DNA of 64,000 nt, taken from the NCBI GenBank assembly GCA_947631625.1, contig CANRMA010000009.1, forward strand, positions 1 through 64,000, written 5' to 3'. Shown one piece after another: positions 1 through 7,393 of this stretch. Position 1 is the first letter of the stretch, and the number at the start of each line of letters is the position of its first letter. The notes beneath the pieces were generated by a model. That model was not told the origin of the DNA and did not search any database. It was given only the letters and a program-made list of their open reading frames with translations. Source of the DNA: an uncultured Lachnospiraceae bacterium. Its GTDB lineage: Bacteria; Bacillota; Clostridia; Lachnospirales; Lachnospiraceae. The translations under genes and the position numbers were made by a program.

Positions 1-131
1 GAATAGAAGGAATAAGAAAGCTAAACATTGACGCTGAAATGCAGCAGAAGGCAGAGGAAGAAGGTATAGACTGGTATGCGTATTGGTCCGACTTGGAGGA
101 AGTTATTGTCAGGGAGGCAGGCGAGTATTAG
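1..131 (+). CDS. C-terminal fragment of an unknown protein
   Basis: An open frame enters from the left edge (first complete codon at base 3) and stops at TAG 129-131, giving about 42 residues ending VIVREAGEY. It is rich in Glu/Asp and Trp/Tyr with no motif I recognise. A stem-loop with a T-run lies about 100 bases downstream, which agrees with this being the end of a transcription unit. The function cannot be inferred from this fragment. Confidence 0.5.
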   Translation, partial: IEGIRKLNIDAEMQQKAEEEGIDWYAYWSDLEEVIVREAGEY

Positions 132-233
132 CCTTCCTATGCCTCGGTTAGTTTTTCTGCCGATATACCCATATGATTTACATATGTAGAACTAACAGTA
201 TCTACAATCAAACCAATAACAACACAACGCAGG

Positions 234-268
234 GACGGTTATGAACGTAAAGTTTGTAACCGTCTTTT
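234..268 (+). terminator. Intrinsic terminator
   Basis: GACGGTTA and TAACCGTC form an 8-bp stem with a short loop, followed by TTTT. It ends the unit of the truncated gene at the left edge. The rest of 132-366 is AT-rich and shows no gene. Confidence 0.75.
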
Positions 269-366
269 CTATTGGAAAAGCAGAGGAATTAAAATAAAAC
301 GGTCTGTTAAGATAATAAAAACAGCTTTGCTATATTTAAATATATGCAAATATATATAAAAACATA

Positions 367-420
367 TTGACATATATAATAAAATGTAATATTATACATA
401 TGAACAGATGAGCATATGTA
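367..420 (+). promoter_or_regulatory. Sigma-A promoter with overlapping ArsR/SmtB-type operator
   Basis: TTGACA (367-372), a 17-base spacer and TATTAT (390-395) form a near-consensus promoter. Overlapping the -10 and predicted start is an inverted repeat with perfect 8-bp arms TACATATG (395-402) and CATATGTA (413-420). The inner part includes ATATGAACA, the half-site typical of CzrA/SmtB operators (12-2-12 type). A bound repressor would cover the -10 and start point, so autoregulation of the downstream metal efflux operon is expected. Binding is inferred. Confidence 0.8.
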
Positions 421-444
421 TAATTATACTAAATTCAGAAGCTT

Positions 445-467
445 TAGAGAGTGCTTCGCAATTACCT
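445..467 (+). repeat. Possible relic of the GAGA-end of the 208-bp palindromic element
   Basis: The run GAGAGTGCTTCGCAATTACC resembles the terminus of the elements at 21.5, 21.9 and 37.3 kb (GAGAGAGTTTCGCAATTGCC-like), with a few mismatches. The rest of the element is absent. It lies in the leader of the arsR-type gene, so it could be a remnant or a chance match. Confidence 0.3.
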
Positions 468-496
468 AAATCAATATTTTACGAAAGGAGAGCAGC

Positions 497-910
497 GTGT
501 CAGAGAAAAGAGAAACAGTTATAAGAGCGGACGCCAACTCTGATAATGAAACTTTGGCTCCGGAGCCTTTTGAGAGCGAATTTCTGGCTGCAAGGGAAGA
601 TGTTGTAAAAAAAGTGCTTTCACAACAGCCTGATGATGAGATCTTATATGATCTTGCGGAACTTTTTAAGGTATTCGGCGATTCGACCAGAATTAAGATA
701 CTGTATTCGTTATTTGAAACAGAGTTATGTGTCTACGATATTGCAAGGCTTTTGAATTTAAGCCAGTCGTCGGTCAGCCATCAGCTCAGGATATTGAAAA
801 ATTCCAAGTTGGTCAAGTTCAGACGTGAAGGGAAATCGGTTTTTTATTCACTGGACGACGAGCATGTACGCTCCATTATCAGTATGGGAATGGAGCATGT
901 TGAAGAATAG
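497..910 (+). CDS. ArsR/SmtB-family metal-responsive repressor (CadC/CzrA-like)
   Basis: A 137-aa winged-helix repressor, starting at GTG 497 behind AAAGGAG. The core runs from the FKVFGDSTRIKIL helix through the recognition helix SQSSVSHQLRIL to a wing with RREGKSVFYSL. The last helix carries Asp121-x-His123 and His134-x-x-Glu137, the same residues and spacing as the alpha-5 zinc site of CadC. The thiolate alpha-3N site is incomplete: ELCVYD has one Cys (Cys78) where CadC has CVC, and the N-terminus has no Cys. I infer a Zn(II) (perhaps Cd/Co) sensor that releases its operator on metal binding. It leads an operon with an HMA protein and a P1B ATPase. Confidence 0.88.
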   Translation: MSEKRETVIRADANSDNETLAPEPFESEFLAAREDVVKKVLSQQPDDEILYDLAELFKVFGDSTRIKILYSLFETELCVYDIARLLNLSQSSVSHQLRILKNSKLVKFRREGKSVFYSLDDEHVRSIISMGMEHVEE

Positions 911-997
911 TGGTTTGCTAGTTAATAATTATTTTTAAATTAAGTGCAAGAGTTTTGAAATGGTCCAATAATTAAAGGGAGAGGAAGGGTGTTTATT

Positions 998-1216
998 ATG
1001 GAGAAAACATACAAAATTGAAGTGGATTGCGCAAACTGCGCGGAAAAAATGCAGGAAGCGGCTAAAATGACGGAGGGCGTTGCCGATGCGACCGTAAGCT
1101 TTATGACTCTTAAAATGAAGGTCGTTTTTGAAGAAGGGGCCGACGAAAAAGCTGTTATGAAAAAAGTATTAAAGGCTTGCAGAAAGGTAGAGCCGGATTG
1201 TGAGATAGAGATATGA
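998..1216 (+). CDS. Stand-alone heavy-metal-associated (HMA) domain protein
   Basis: A 72-aa ferredoxin-like HMA domain with the metal-binding motif DCANC (Cys11, Cys14) after the first strand. I prefer ATG 998 over GTG 989 because the GGGAGAGG ribosome site is too close to the GTG and the ATG gives the usual MEKTYKIEVDCANC start. It overlaps the ATPase start by four bases (ATGA), so the two are translationally coupled. In most ZntA/CadA pumps this domain is the ATPase N-terminus. Here it is a separate gene and probably delivers or senses metal for the ATPase. Confidence 0.85.
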   Translation: MEKTYKIEVDCANCAEKMQEAAKMTEGVADATVSFMTLKMKVVFEEGADEKAVMKKVLKACRKVEPDCEIEI

Positions 1217-3189
1217 GCAAAAAACAGAAAAAAGTGCTTTTCAGAATAATATTATCAGCAGTTTTATTTATTATCATAAGCATTTTCAGGCCGGAGGGGT
1301 ATTTTGAACTGTTGTATCTTATGCCTTATTTTATTATAGGATACGATATCCTTAGAAAAGCTGTGCTTGGCGTGGCGCATGGAGAAGTGTTTGATGAAAA
1401 TTTCCTTATGTCGGTTGCGACTGTAGGCGCAATCGGGCTTAGAGAATTTTCAGAAAGCGTTGCGGTTATGCTCTTCTATCAGATAGGAGAGCTTTTCCAG
1501 AGCTATGCTGTAGGTAAGAGCCGTAAAAGTATAACCGCTCTTATGGATATACGCCCGGACTATGCCAATATTGAAAAAGACGGCAAATTAGTACAGGTGT
1601 CGCCTGAAGAAGTAAAGACAGGAGATACCATCGTGGTGTGCGCCGGGGAAAAGATACCGCTTGACGGTGTGGTAATTGACGGTTTTTCGACTATAAATAC
1701 CAGCGCATTAACAGGTGAGAGCATTCCGCGGGATGTAAATGTAGGGGATGATATCATAAGCGGCTGCGTAAATATGACAGGACTTATTAAAATAAGGACT
1801 ACTAAGGAATTTGGCGAATCTACCGTAAACAAGATACTTGATCTGGTTGAAAATTCCAGTATGAAAAAGTCCCGTTCGGAGAATTTCATATCAAAATTTG
1901 CAAGAGTGTATACGCCTGCCGTATGTTACGGAGCAGTGGCGCTTGCGATTTTGCCGCCGCTTATACGTATGTTTTTTATGAATACAGAGCCAATGTGGAG
2001 TGACTGGATAGCAAGAGCCTTTACTTTTCTGGTCATCAGCTGTCCGTGCGCTCTTGTGATTTCAATTCCGCTCAGCTTTTTTGGCGGGATCGGCGCCGCT
2101 TCCAAGTGCGGTATTTTAGTAAAGGGCTCCAATTATCTGGAGGCGCTGTCGGAAGCCGGTTATATTGTATTTGATAAGACTGGGACATTGACAGAAGGCG
2201 TTTTTCGTGTTAAAAATGTATATGCAAAAGAAAATGCCGTTGTTATGCAGGACATTGCCGCAGCGCAGGGCAGCGTTGGTAAAGAGAATAATACTGCAAT
2301 TCAGGGCAGCGTTGACAGAGAAGGCAATGTTACGACGCAGAGTATCGATATAAGGGAACGGGTATTGGAAATAGCGGCCTTGGCCGAAAGCTATTCCCCG
2401 CATCCCATAAGCAGCAGCCTGCGTGAAGCCTGCGCGGCGGAAATTGACCAAAGCAGAGTATCACAGGTCGAGGAGATCGCCGGACACGGCGTGACGGCCC
2501 TTATTGACGGTAAAAAGGCCGCCGTGGGAAATGCTAAGCTTATGGATAAGTTTGGGATCGCCTATGAAGAATGCAAAGAGACAGGAACAGTTGTATACGT
2601 GGCTCTTGAAGGTGAATATCTCGGCTGTATATTAATTTCAGACGTAATAAAAGCTGATGCAAAAGAAGCAATAAAGTCATTGAAAAAAGCAGGGATCAAA
2701 AAGGCTGTGATGCTGACAGGCGACAATGAAGCCGCCGCCGGAGAAGTTTCTGAGGAACTTGGGCTTGATGAGTTTCATGCAGAACTTCTGCCTGCGGACA
2801 AAGTTGATTGTGTCGAGAAACTTTTAAACGAAAAACCGTCAAAAAGCAAACTTATTTTTGTAGGAGACGGTATTAACGATGCGCCGGTGCTCACCAGGGC
2901 CGATATAGGTATCGCAATGGGGGCGATGGGTTCGGATGCGGCGATAGAAGCCGCGGACGTGGTGTTGATGGATGATGATCCGCAAAAGATTGCGCTTGCT
3001 ATCAAAATATCCCATAAATGTTTAAGGATAGTATATCAGAATATCGTTTTTGCGTTGGCAGTTAAAGCAGTATGTCTTGTTTTGGGCGCTTTTGGCATAG
3101 CCAATATGTGGATAGCCATATTTGCCGACGTGGGCGTTATGGTGCTTGCGGTTATTAATGCCACGCGCGCGCTTTCCGTAAAAAAGTAA
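1213..3189 (+). CDS. P1B-type heavy-metal-translocating ATPase (Zn/Cd/Pb class)
   Basis: This 658-aa membrane pump exports divalent soft metals using ATP. Visible landmarks are the membrane metal site SCPCALV (Cys277-Pro-Cys), phosphorylation loop DKTGT (Asp321), the SPHP motif (His397) of the nucleotide domain, hinge GDGINDAP near 552, and Asp639 in FADVGVM of the last helix, the P1B-2 (Zn/Cd/Pb) signature. It lacks an N-terminal HMA domain, which is encoded just upstream. An in-frame repeat-rich insertion follows the phosphorylation domain at about residues 350-378. It completes the sensor-chaperone-pump operon. ZntA or CadA would be reasonable names; the exact metal cannot be told. Confidence 0.93.
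   Translation: MSKKQKKVLFRIILSAVLFIIISIFRPEGYFELLYLMPYFIIGYDILRKAVLGVAHGEVFDENFLMSVATVGAIGLREFSESVAVMLFYQIGELFQSYAVGKSRKSITALMDIRPDYANIEKDGKLVQVSPEEVKTGDTIVVCAGEKIPLDGVVIDGFSTINTSALTGESIPRDVNVGDDIISGCVNMTGLIKIRTTKEFGESTVNKILDLVENSSMKKSRSENFISKFARVYTPAVCYGAVALAILPPLIRMFFMNTEPMWSDWIARAFTFLVISCPCALVISIPLSFFGGIGAASKCGILVKGSNYLEALSEAGYIVFDKTGTLTEGVFRVKNVYAKENAVVMQDIAAAQGSVGKENNTAIQGSVDREGNVTTQSIDIRERVLEIAALAESYSPHPISSSLREACAAEIDQSRVSQVEEIAGHGVTALIDGKKAAVGNAKLMDKFGIAYEECKETGTVVYVALEGEYLGCILISDVIKADAKEAIKSLKKAGIKKAVMLTGDNEAAAGEVSEELGLDEFHAELLPADKVDCVEKLLNEKPSKSKLIFVGDGINDAPVLTRADIGIAMGAMGSDAAIEAADVVLMDDDPQKIALAIKISHKCLRIVYQNIVFALAVKAVCLVLGAFGIANMWIAIFADVGVMVLAVINATRALSVKK
2266..2337 (+). repeat. In-frame 36-bp tandem repeat inside the P-type ATPase
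   Basis: Two 36-bp units starting CAGGGCAGCGTTG (2266 and 2302), with a third partial start at 2338, encode 12-residue repeats QGSVGKENNTAI and QGSVDREGNVTT. They lie between DKTGT and the SPHP motif, probably as a surface loop of the nucleotide-binding region. Confidence 0.85.
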
Positions 3190-3230
3190 AAAATTACAAT
3201 AATGAAAATAATGAATCTATAACAGACTAT

Positions 3231-3272
3231 TTATCCGGCGTCGGTTTACATAAAGTGACTAACGCCGGATAA
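3231..3272 (+). other. Inverted repeat in the leader of the DUF554 gene
   Basis: TTATCCGGCGT (3231-3241) and ACGCCGGATAA (3262-3272) are perfect 11-bp arms around a 20-base loop, ending 19 bases before the next ATG. No T-run follows on either strand, so it is not a classic terminator. It may be a leader hairpin or a protein-binding site. Confidence 0.6.
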
Positions 3273-3291
3273 AAAATGTGGGAGAATACAA

Positions 3292-4020
3292 ATGAAAGGT
3301 CTTGGAACTATAATAAATGTCATAGCGGTTATTTTGGGCGCGCTTCTTGGTATGTTTATAAAGGGGGGCATGAAGGAAAAACTGCAAAATATTCTGGTGC
3401 AGGCCTGCGGCCTTGCAACTCTTTTTATCGGTATAAGCGGTACACTTGAAAATATGCTTGTGGTATCTGAGTCTAGGATAAGCGTACAGGGTACGCTGCT
3501 TTTGATATGTTCTCTTGTGATAGGAAGTTTTATAGGTGAATTAATAGATATAGAATCGGCGCTTGAAGCTGTCGGAGAAAAGTTAAAAGGTATGATAAGC
3601 TCCAAGAATGACAGTCGATTTGTGGACGGCTTTGTTACGGCCTCTTTGGTTATATGCATAGGAGCTATGGCGGTAGTCGGTTCTTTGCAGGACGGTCTTA
3701 CCGGAGATTACAGTATGCTGCTTTCCAAAGCGGTTCTGGACTTTATAATAATAACGGTTTTTGCTTCCACAATGGGCGTGGGTGTATTATTTTCCGCACT
3801 GCCGCTTGGGATATATCAGGGCCTTATTACTTTGCTTGCGGTATTTATTGCGCCGTATATGACGGACTCTATGATCTCAAGCCTTTCTCTGGTGGGTTCC
3901 GCGCTGATATTCGGAGTGGGCGTCAATCTTATTTGGGATAAAAAGCTGCGGGTGGGCAATATGCTGCCGTCGCTTCTGGTTCCGATAGTATATGAGGTTG
4001 TAATGCAGCTGTTTGGATAG
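3292..4020 (+). CDS. DUF554 family integral membrane protein (YqgA/YdfK-like)
   Basis: A 242-aa, strongly hydrophobic protein starting MKGLGTIINVIAVILGALLG, with about six to seven membrane spans. The opening GTIINVIAVILGALLG and the internal FVDGFVTASLVICIGAMAVVGSLQDG stretch match the DUF554 family, whose members are putative transporters of unknown substrate. The start is supported by GGGAG before ATG. A terminator follows at 4104-4144, so it is probably a single-gene unit. No substrate can be assigned. Confidence 0.8.
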   Translation: MKGLGTIINVIAVILGALLGMFIKGGMKEKLQNILVQACGLATLFIGISGTLENMLVVSESRISVQGTLLLICSLVIGSFIGELIDIESALEAVGEKLKGMISSKNDSRFVDGFVTASLVICIGAMAVVGSLQDGLTGDYSMLLSKAVLDFIIITVFASTMGVGVLFSALPLGIYQGLITLLAVFIAPYMTDSMISSLSLVGSALIFGVGVNLIWDKKLRVGNMLPSLLVPIVYEVVMQLFG

Positions 4021-4103
4021 AATAAAGCGCGGCAGGTAGGCTGATATAAACATTATTATGTAAAATTGGTATATTGTCGGCTTGATTAAAAGCTCAGTTT
4101 GTG

Positions 4104-4144
4104 GTACATTCTTTAGGTAGGTTGCTTAAGAATGTACTTTTTAT
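4104..4144 (+). terminator. Intrinsic terminator after the DUF554 gene
   Basis: GTACATTCTT (4104-4113) and AAGAATGTAC (4128-4137) make a perfect 10-bp stem followed by TTTTTAT. It overlaps the first codons of the longest lipoprotein ORF in the track (4101), which argues for the later start at 4179. Confidence 0.88.
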
Positions 4145-4178
4145 ATTATCAGACAGTGCGAATGGGAGATTATTACAG

Positions 4179-4814
4179 ATGTTTGAAAGCTCAGGTGCGG
4201 TTAAGAAATCGAGTAAAATTAAAAACAGTATCAATGTTAAGAACAGTATCAACAATAAGATAAGTACCAATATTAAGAACATATGTTTGATTGTTGCCTG
4301 CATATTTCTGCTTACGGGCTGCGGAGAAGATGAGAGCCTGAATGAATATAAGGAGAATATGGAGACTTTTTTTAATAACGTAGCGCAGATCAATGACAAT
4401 ATGAATTCAATAGACATATCCGGAGAGGGCTATGTTGAGGAGATGCTTGGATATTTGGATTCTCTGAATGATGAAGTGTCCTGGATGGCGGAGCTTGAGG
4501 TCCCGGAGGAATTTGAATCGGTGGAGAGTCTTGCCGATGATGCGAGCGAAAATATGTCGCAGGCAGTTTCATATTATCATATGGCGTATGAGGCGGAAGA
4601 GTTTGACGCGGATATGGAAGATGCGGCCCATCAGTATTATGACAGGGCCAATACGATAATACAGTATATAATCACCATTCTGCATGGCGAAATTCCGGAA
4701 GGCGAGGGAGTTACGTTTACTCAGGAGGATAAGATCTTCGGAGAAGGCTATATGAATGAGAAAGATGATACGGAAGAAGAGACAGAAAAAAGGACGGAAG
4801 AAGAAACAAAATAA
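4179..4814 (+). CDS. Putative lipoprotein, function unknown
   Basis: This 211-aa protein starts at ATG 4179 behind GGGAGA; the longer ORF runs through a terminator. It has a long basic n-region, a hydrophobic stretch ICLIVACIFLL and a lipobox LLTGC, so it should be lipid-anchored outside the membrane. The mature part is acidic and helical, with YLDSLNDEVSWMAELEVPEEF typical of small Clostridia lipoproteins of unknown role, and ends in a Glu/Lys/Thr-rich tail. The n-region is built from an 18-bp tandem repeat. No enzymatic motif is visible. Confidence 0.7.
   Translation: MFESSGAVKKSSKIKNSINVKNSINNKISTNIKNICLIVACIFLLTGCGEDESLNEYKENMETFFNNVAQINDNMNSIDISGEGYVEEMLGYLDSLNDEVSWMAELEVPEEFESVESLADDASENMSQAVSYYHMAYEAEEFDADMEDAAHQYYDRANTIIQYIITILHGEIPEGEGVTFTQEDKIFGEGYMNEKDDTEEETEKRTEEETK
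4215..4280 (+). repeat. 18-bp in-frame tandem repeat in the lipoprotein signal region
   Basis: Units of 18 bases encode KIKNSI, NVKNSI, NNKIST and a partial NIKN immediately before the hydrophobic core of the signal peptide. The repeat lengthens the basic n-region well beyond the usual few residues. Confidence 0.8.
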
Positions 4815-4903
4815 AATATACCCCATAGAATGGACACGATAAAAAGAAAAGACAGAAGAAGAGACAGAAAATATTGAAAATGAACCGCGAGAGGATATAA
4901 AAA

Positions 4904-7375
4904 ATGAATAAACGTGAGTTTGCCAATCTTATAAAAGACAGGCCTGTATTTCTCGACGGGGCCACAGGGACTAATCTGCTCAAAAGAGGCATGCCTGCAG
5001 GAGTGTGTCCCGAAAAGTGGATATTGGAGCATAAAGACGTGTTGACAGGGCTGCAGCGGGAGTTTATCGAAGCCGGAAGCAATATAGTCTATGCGCCAAC
5101 TTTTTCGGCTAACAGAATCAAGCTTAAGGAATACGGCCTTGAAAATGATATTAAGAAAATGAACCTTTCTCTTGTACAAATTTCCAAAGAGGCGGCAGGC
5201 GGCAGGGCATATGTGGCCGGGGACATCACTATGACCGGAGAACAGCTTGCGCCAATCGGCAAATTGGATTTTGAAGAACTTATAGACATATATAAAGAAC
5301 AGATAAGCTATCTTACTCAGGCAGGCGCGGATCTGTTGGTGGTAGAGACTATGATGAGCCTGCAGGAGACAAGGGCGGCGCTGATTGCCGCTAAGGAAGT
5401 CTGCGAACTGCCGGTCATGGCCACACTTACGTTTGAAGCGGACGGCAGGACATTATTCGGAACCGATGCCGAAACCGCTGCGGTGGTGTTGGAAAGTCTG
5501 GGCGCAGACGCTATCGGAGCCAACTGTTCGACCGGCCCCGATAAAATGGTTGACATAATACGAAGCATGGCCGTTGTGACGAACATACCGATAATAGCCA
5601 AACCAAACGCCGGACTGCCCGCGCTTGATAAAAACGGCGATACTGTTTATGACATGGACGAGGCGGCGTTTGCCGAAGGAATGAAAGATATAATAAAAGC
5701 CGGCGCTTCCATAGTCGGAGGCTGCTGCGGCACCACGCCTGCATATATTAAGGCTTTAAAAGAAGCGGTGGGCGATATGCCTCTTATTAAAATAGAAAAA
5801 ACTACGCTCAGATATTTAACAAGCGAACGAAAAACCGTTAAGTTTGGGCTTAATGATAATTTTATGATTGTTGGAGAACGCATTAATCCTACCGGTAAAA
5901 AGAAGCTTCAGGAGCAGTTGAGAAACGGCTCTATGGAAATGGTGGCGGCTTTTGCCGAAGAACAGGAGGCCTGCGGCGCAAGCGTCTTAGATATTAATAT
6001 GGGCATGAGCGGTATTGATGAAAAAGCCATGATGCTTAAGACGCTTGAATGTGTAGGAGGGCTTACGAGTCTTCCACTGGCCATTGACTCAAGCCATGTG
6101 GACGTTATTGAAGCCGCTCTTAGGAGATATCCCGGAAGGGCGCTTATCAATTCCGTTTCGTATGAAAAGGCCAAATTTGAGGCTCTTTTGCCGATCGCCA
6201 AAAAGTACGGCGCTATGTTCATACTGCTCCCGTTGTCCGACGAGGGGCTGCCTAAGGATCTTAATGAAAAAATTAATATAATAGAAAAAATAACGAAGCG
6301 CGCCTATGAACTTGGCATGTATAAGGAAGACATAATCGTGGACGGGCTTGTGGCGACGGTAGGCGCCAATAAAACCGCAGCGCTTGAAACGCTTGAAACC
6401 ATAAGGTACTGCAAAGAAAGAGGACTTGCAACGATATGCGGGCTGTCAAATATTTCGTTCGGTCTGCCGGAAAGAAGTTATGTAAACTCAGCTTTCCTTA
6501 CCATGGCCATACATGAGGGGCTTACAATGGCAATCGCCAATCCCTCGCAGGAGCTTCTGGTAAGTCTTGCTTTTGCCTCGGATCTGCTTTTAAATAAAGA
6601 GGGAGCCGATATCCGATACATTGATTTAATGGATATAGTTAAAGAGAAAAAGGCGGCGCTTGGAGAGACACAGGCTAAGCCTGTCGGACTCCATATTTCG
6701 GACAAGGGTAAAAACTATGAAGAAGCGCAAAAGCCCACATCGGCCTCGGATAAGCTTCGTACTGACGTTTTAAAGGGAAATGCGGACCGTATAGTGGAAG
6801 ATACTATGAAGGCGCTTGGAGAGGGAAACGCCCCCAAGCAGCTTCTGGATGAGGTGCTTTTGCCTGCCATAAACGAAGTGGGAGAACTTTTTGACAAAGG
6901 AAAGTATTTTCTGCCGCAGCTTATTGCAAGCGCGGAGGCCATGAAAGCTTCGATTGAATATCTTGAGCCTCTGCTTATGGAAAATAATACGGATAAGGAC
7001 ATGCCTACGGTGGTAATAGCCACTGTTGAAGGCGATATTCACGACATAGGTAAAAACCTCGTCACTCTGATGCTTAAAAATTACGGCTTCAAGGTGATCG
7101 ATCTTGGGAAAGATGTATCCAAAGAACGTATAATAGAGGCTGCCATAGAGAACGACGCGCAGGTGATAGCGTTATCTGCGCTTATGACGACGACTATGCA
7201 GCAGATGAAAAAAGTGATTGATTACGCCAAAGAAAAGAACGTAAGTTCGAAAATAATAATCGGAGGGGCCGTCATCACGCAGGAATATGCTGATGAGATC
7301 GGCGCTGACGGTTATTCCAAAGACGCAGCGGACGCCGTAAAGGTCACTAAGCGCATTTTGGGTATGCAGAAATAA
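4904..7375 (+). CDS. metH: Cobalamin-dependent methionine synthase, short form
   Basis: This 823-aa protein transfers the methyl group of methyl-tetrahydrofolate to homocysteine through cobalamin. Domains in order are the homocysteine S-methyltransferase barrel (about 1-290, zinc Cys208 in GANCSTG and Cys274-Cys275 in GGCCGTTP), the pterin-binding barrel (about 315-570, VGERINPTGKKKL), and the B12 cap and Rossmann domain (about 620-823) with the cobalt ligand His713 in GDIHDIGKN. The C-terminal S-adenosylmethionine reactivation domain of E. coli MetH is missing, as in many Clostridia where reactivation is by a separate protein, not seen here. It is followed after 18 bases by ilvB. Confidence 0.92.
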   Translation: MNKREFANLIKDRPVFLDGATGTNLLKRGMPAGVCPEKWILEHKDVLTGLQREFIEAGSNIVYAPTFSANRIKLKEYGLENDIKKMNLSLVQISKEAAGGRAYVAGDITMTGEQLAPIGKLDFEELIDIYKEQISYLTQAGADLLVVETMMSLQETRAALIAAKEVCELPVMATLTFEADGRTLFGTDAETAAVVLESLGADAIGANCSTGPDKMVDIIRSMAVVTNIPIIAKPNAGLPALDKNGDTVYDMDEAAFAEGMKDIIKAGASIVGGCCGTTPAYIKALKEAVGDMPLIKIEKTTLRYLTSERKTVKFGLNDNFMIVGERINPTGKKKLQEQLRNGSMEMVAAFAEEQEACGASVLDINMGMSGIDEKAMMLKTLECVGGLTSLPLAIDSSHVDVIEAALRRYPGRALINSVSYEKAKFEALLPIAKKYGAMFILLPLSDEGLPKDLNEKINIIEKITKRAYELGMYKEDIIVDGLVATVGANKTAALETLETIRYCKERGLATICGLSNISFGLPERSYVNSAFLTMAIHEGLTMAIANPSQELLVSLAFASDLLLNKEGADIRYIDLMDIVKEKKAALGETQAKPVGLHISDKGKNYEEAQKPTSASDKLRTDVLKGNADRIVEDTMKALGEGNAPKQLLDEVLLPAINEVGELFDKGKYFLPQLIASAEAMKASIEYLEPLLMENNTDKDMPTVVIATVEGDIHDIGKNLVTLMLKNYGFKVIDLGKDVSKERIIEAAIENDAQVIALSALMTTTMQQMKKVIDYAKEKNVSSKIIIGGAVITQEYADEIGADGYSKDAADAVKVTKRILGMQK

Positions 7376-7393
7376 ATTGTTTCAGGGAAAGGT

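Noticed and set aside
4815-4903. Possible cobalamin or SAM riboswitch before metH
   Set aside because: Only 89 bases are available, and they are purine-rich without the conserved riboswitch elements.
4748-5179. 143-aa minus-strand ORF across the lipoprotein-metH junction
   Set aside because: Phe/Ser-rich shadow of Glu/Lys-rich coding sequence; no start signal.
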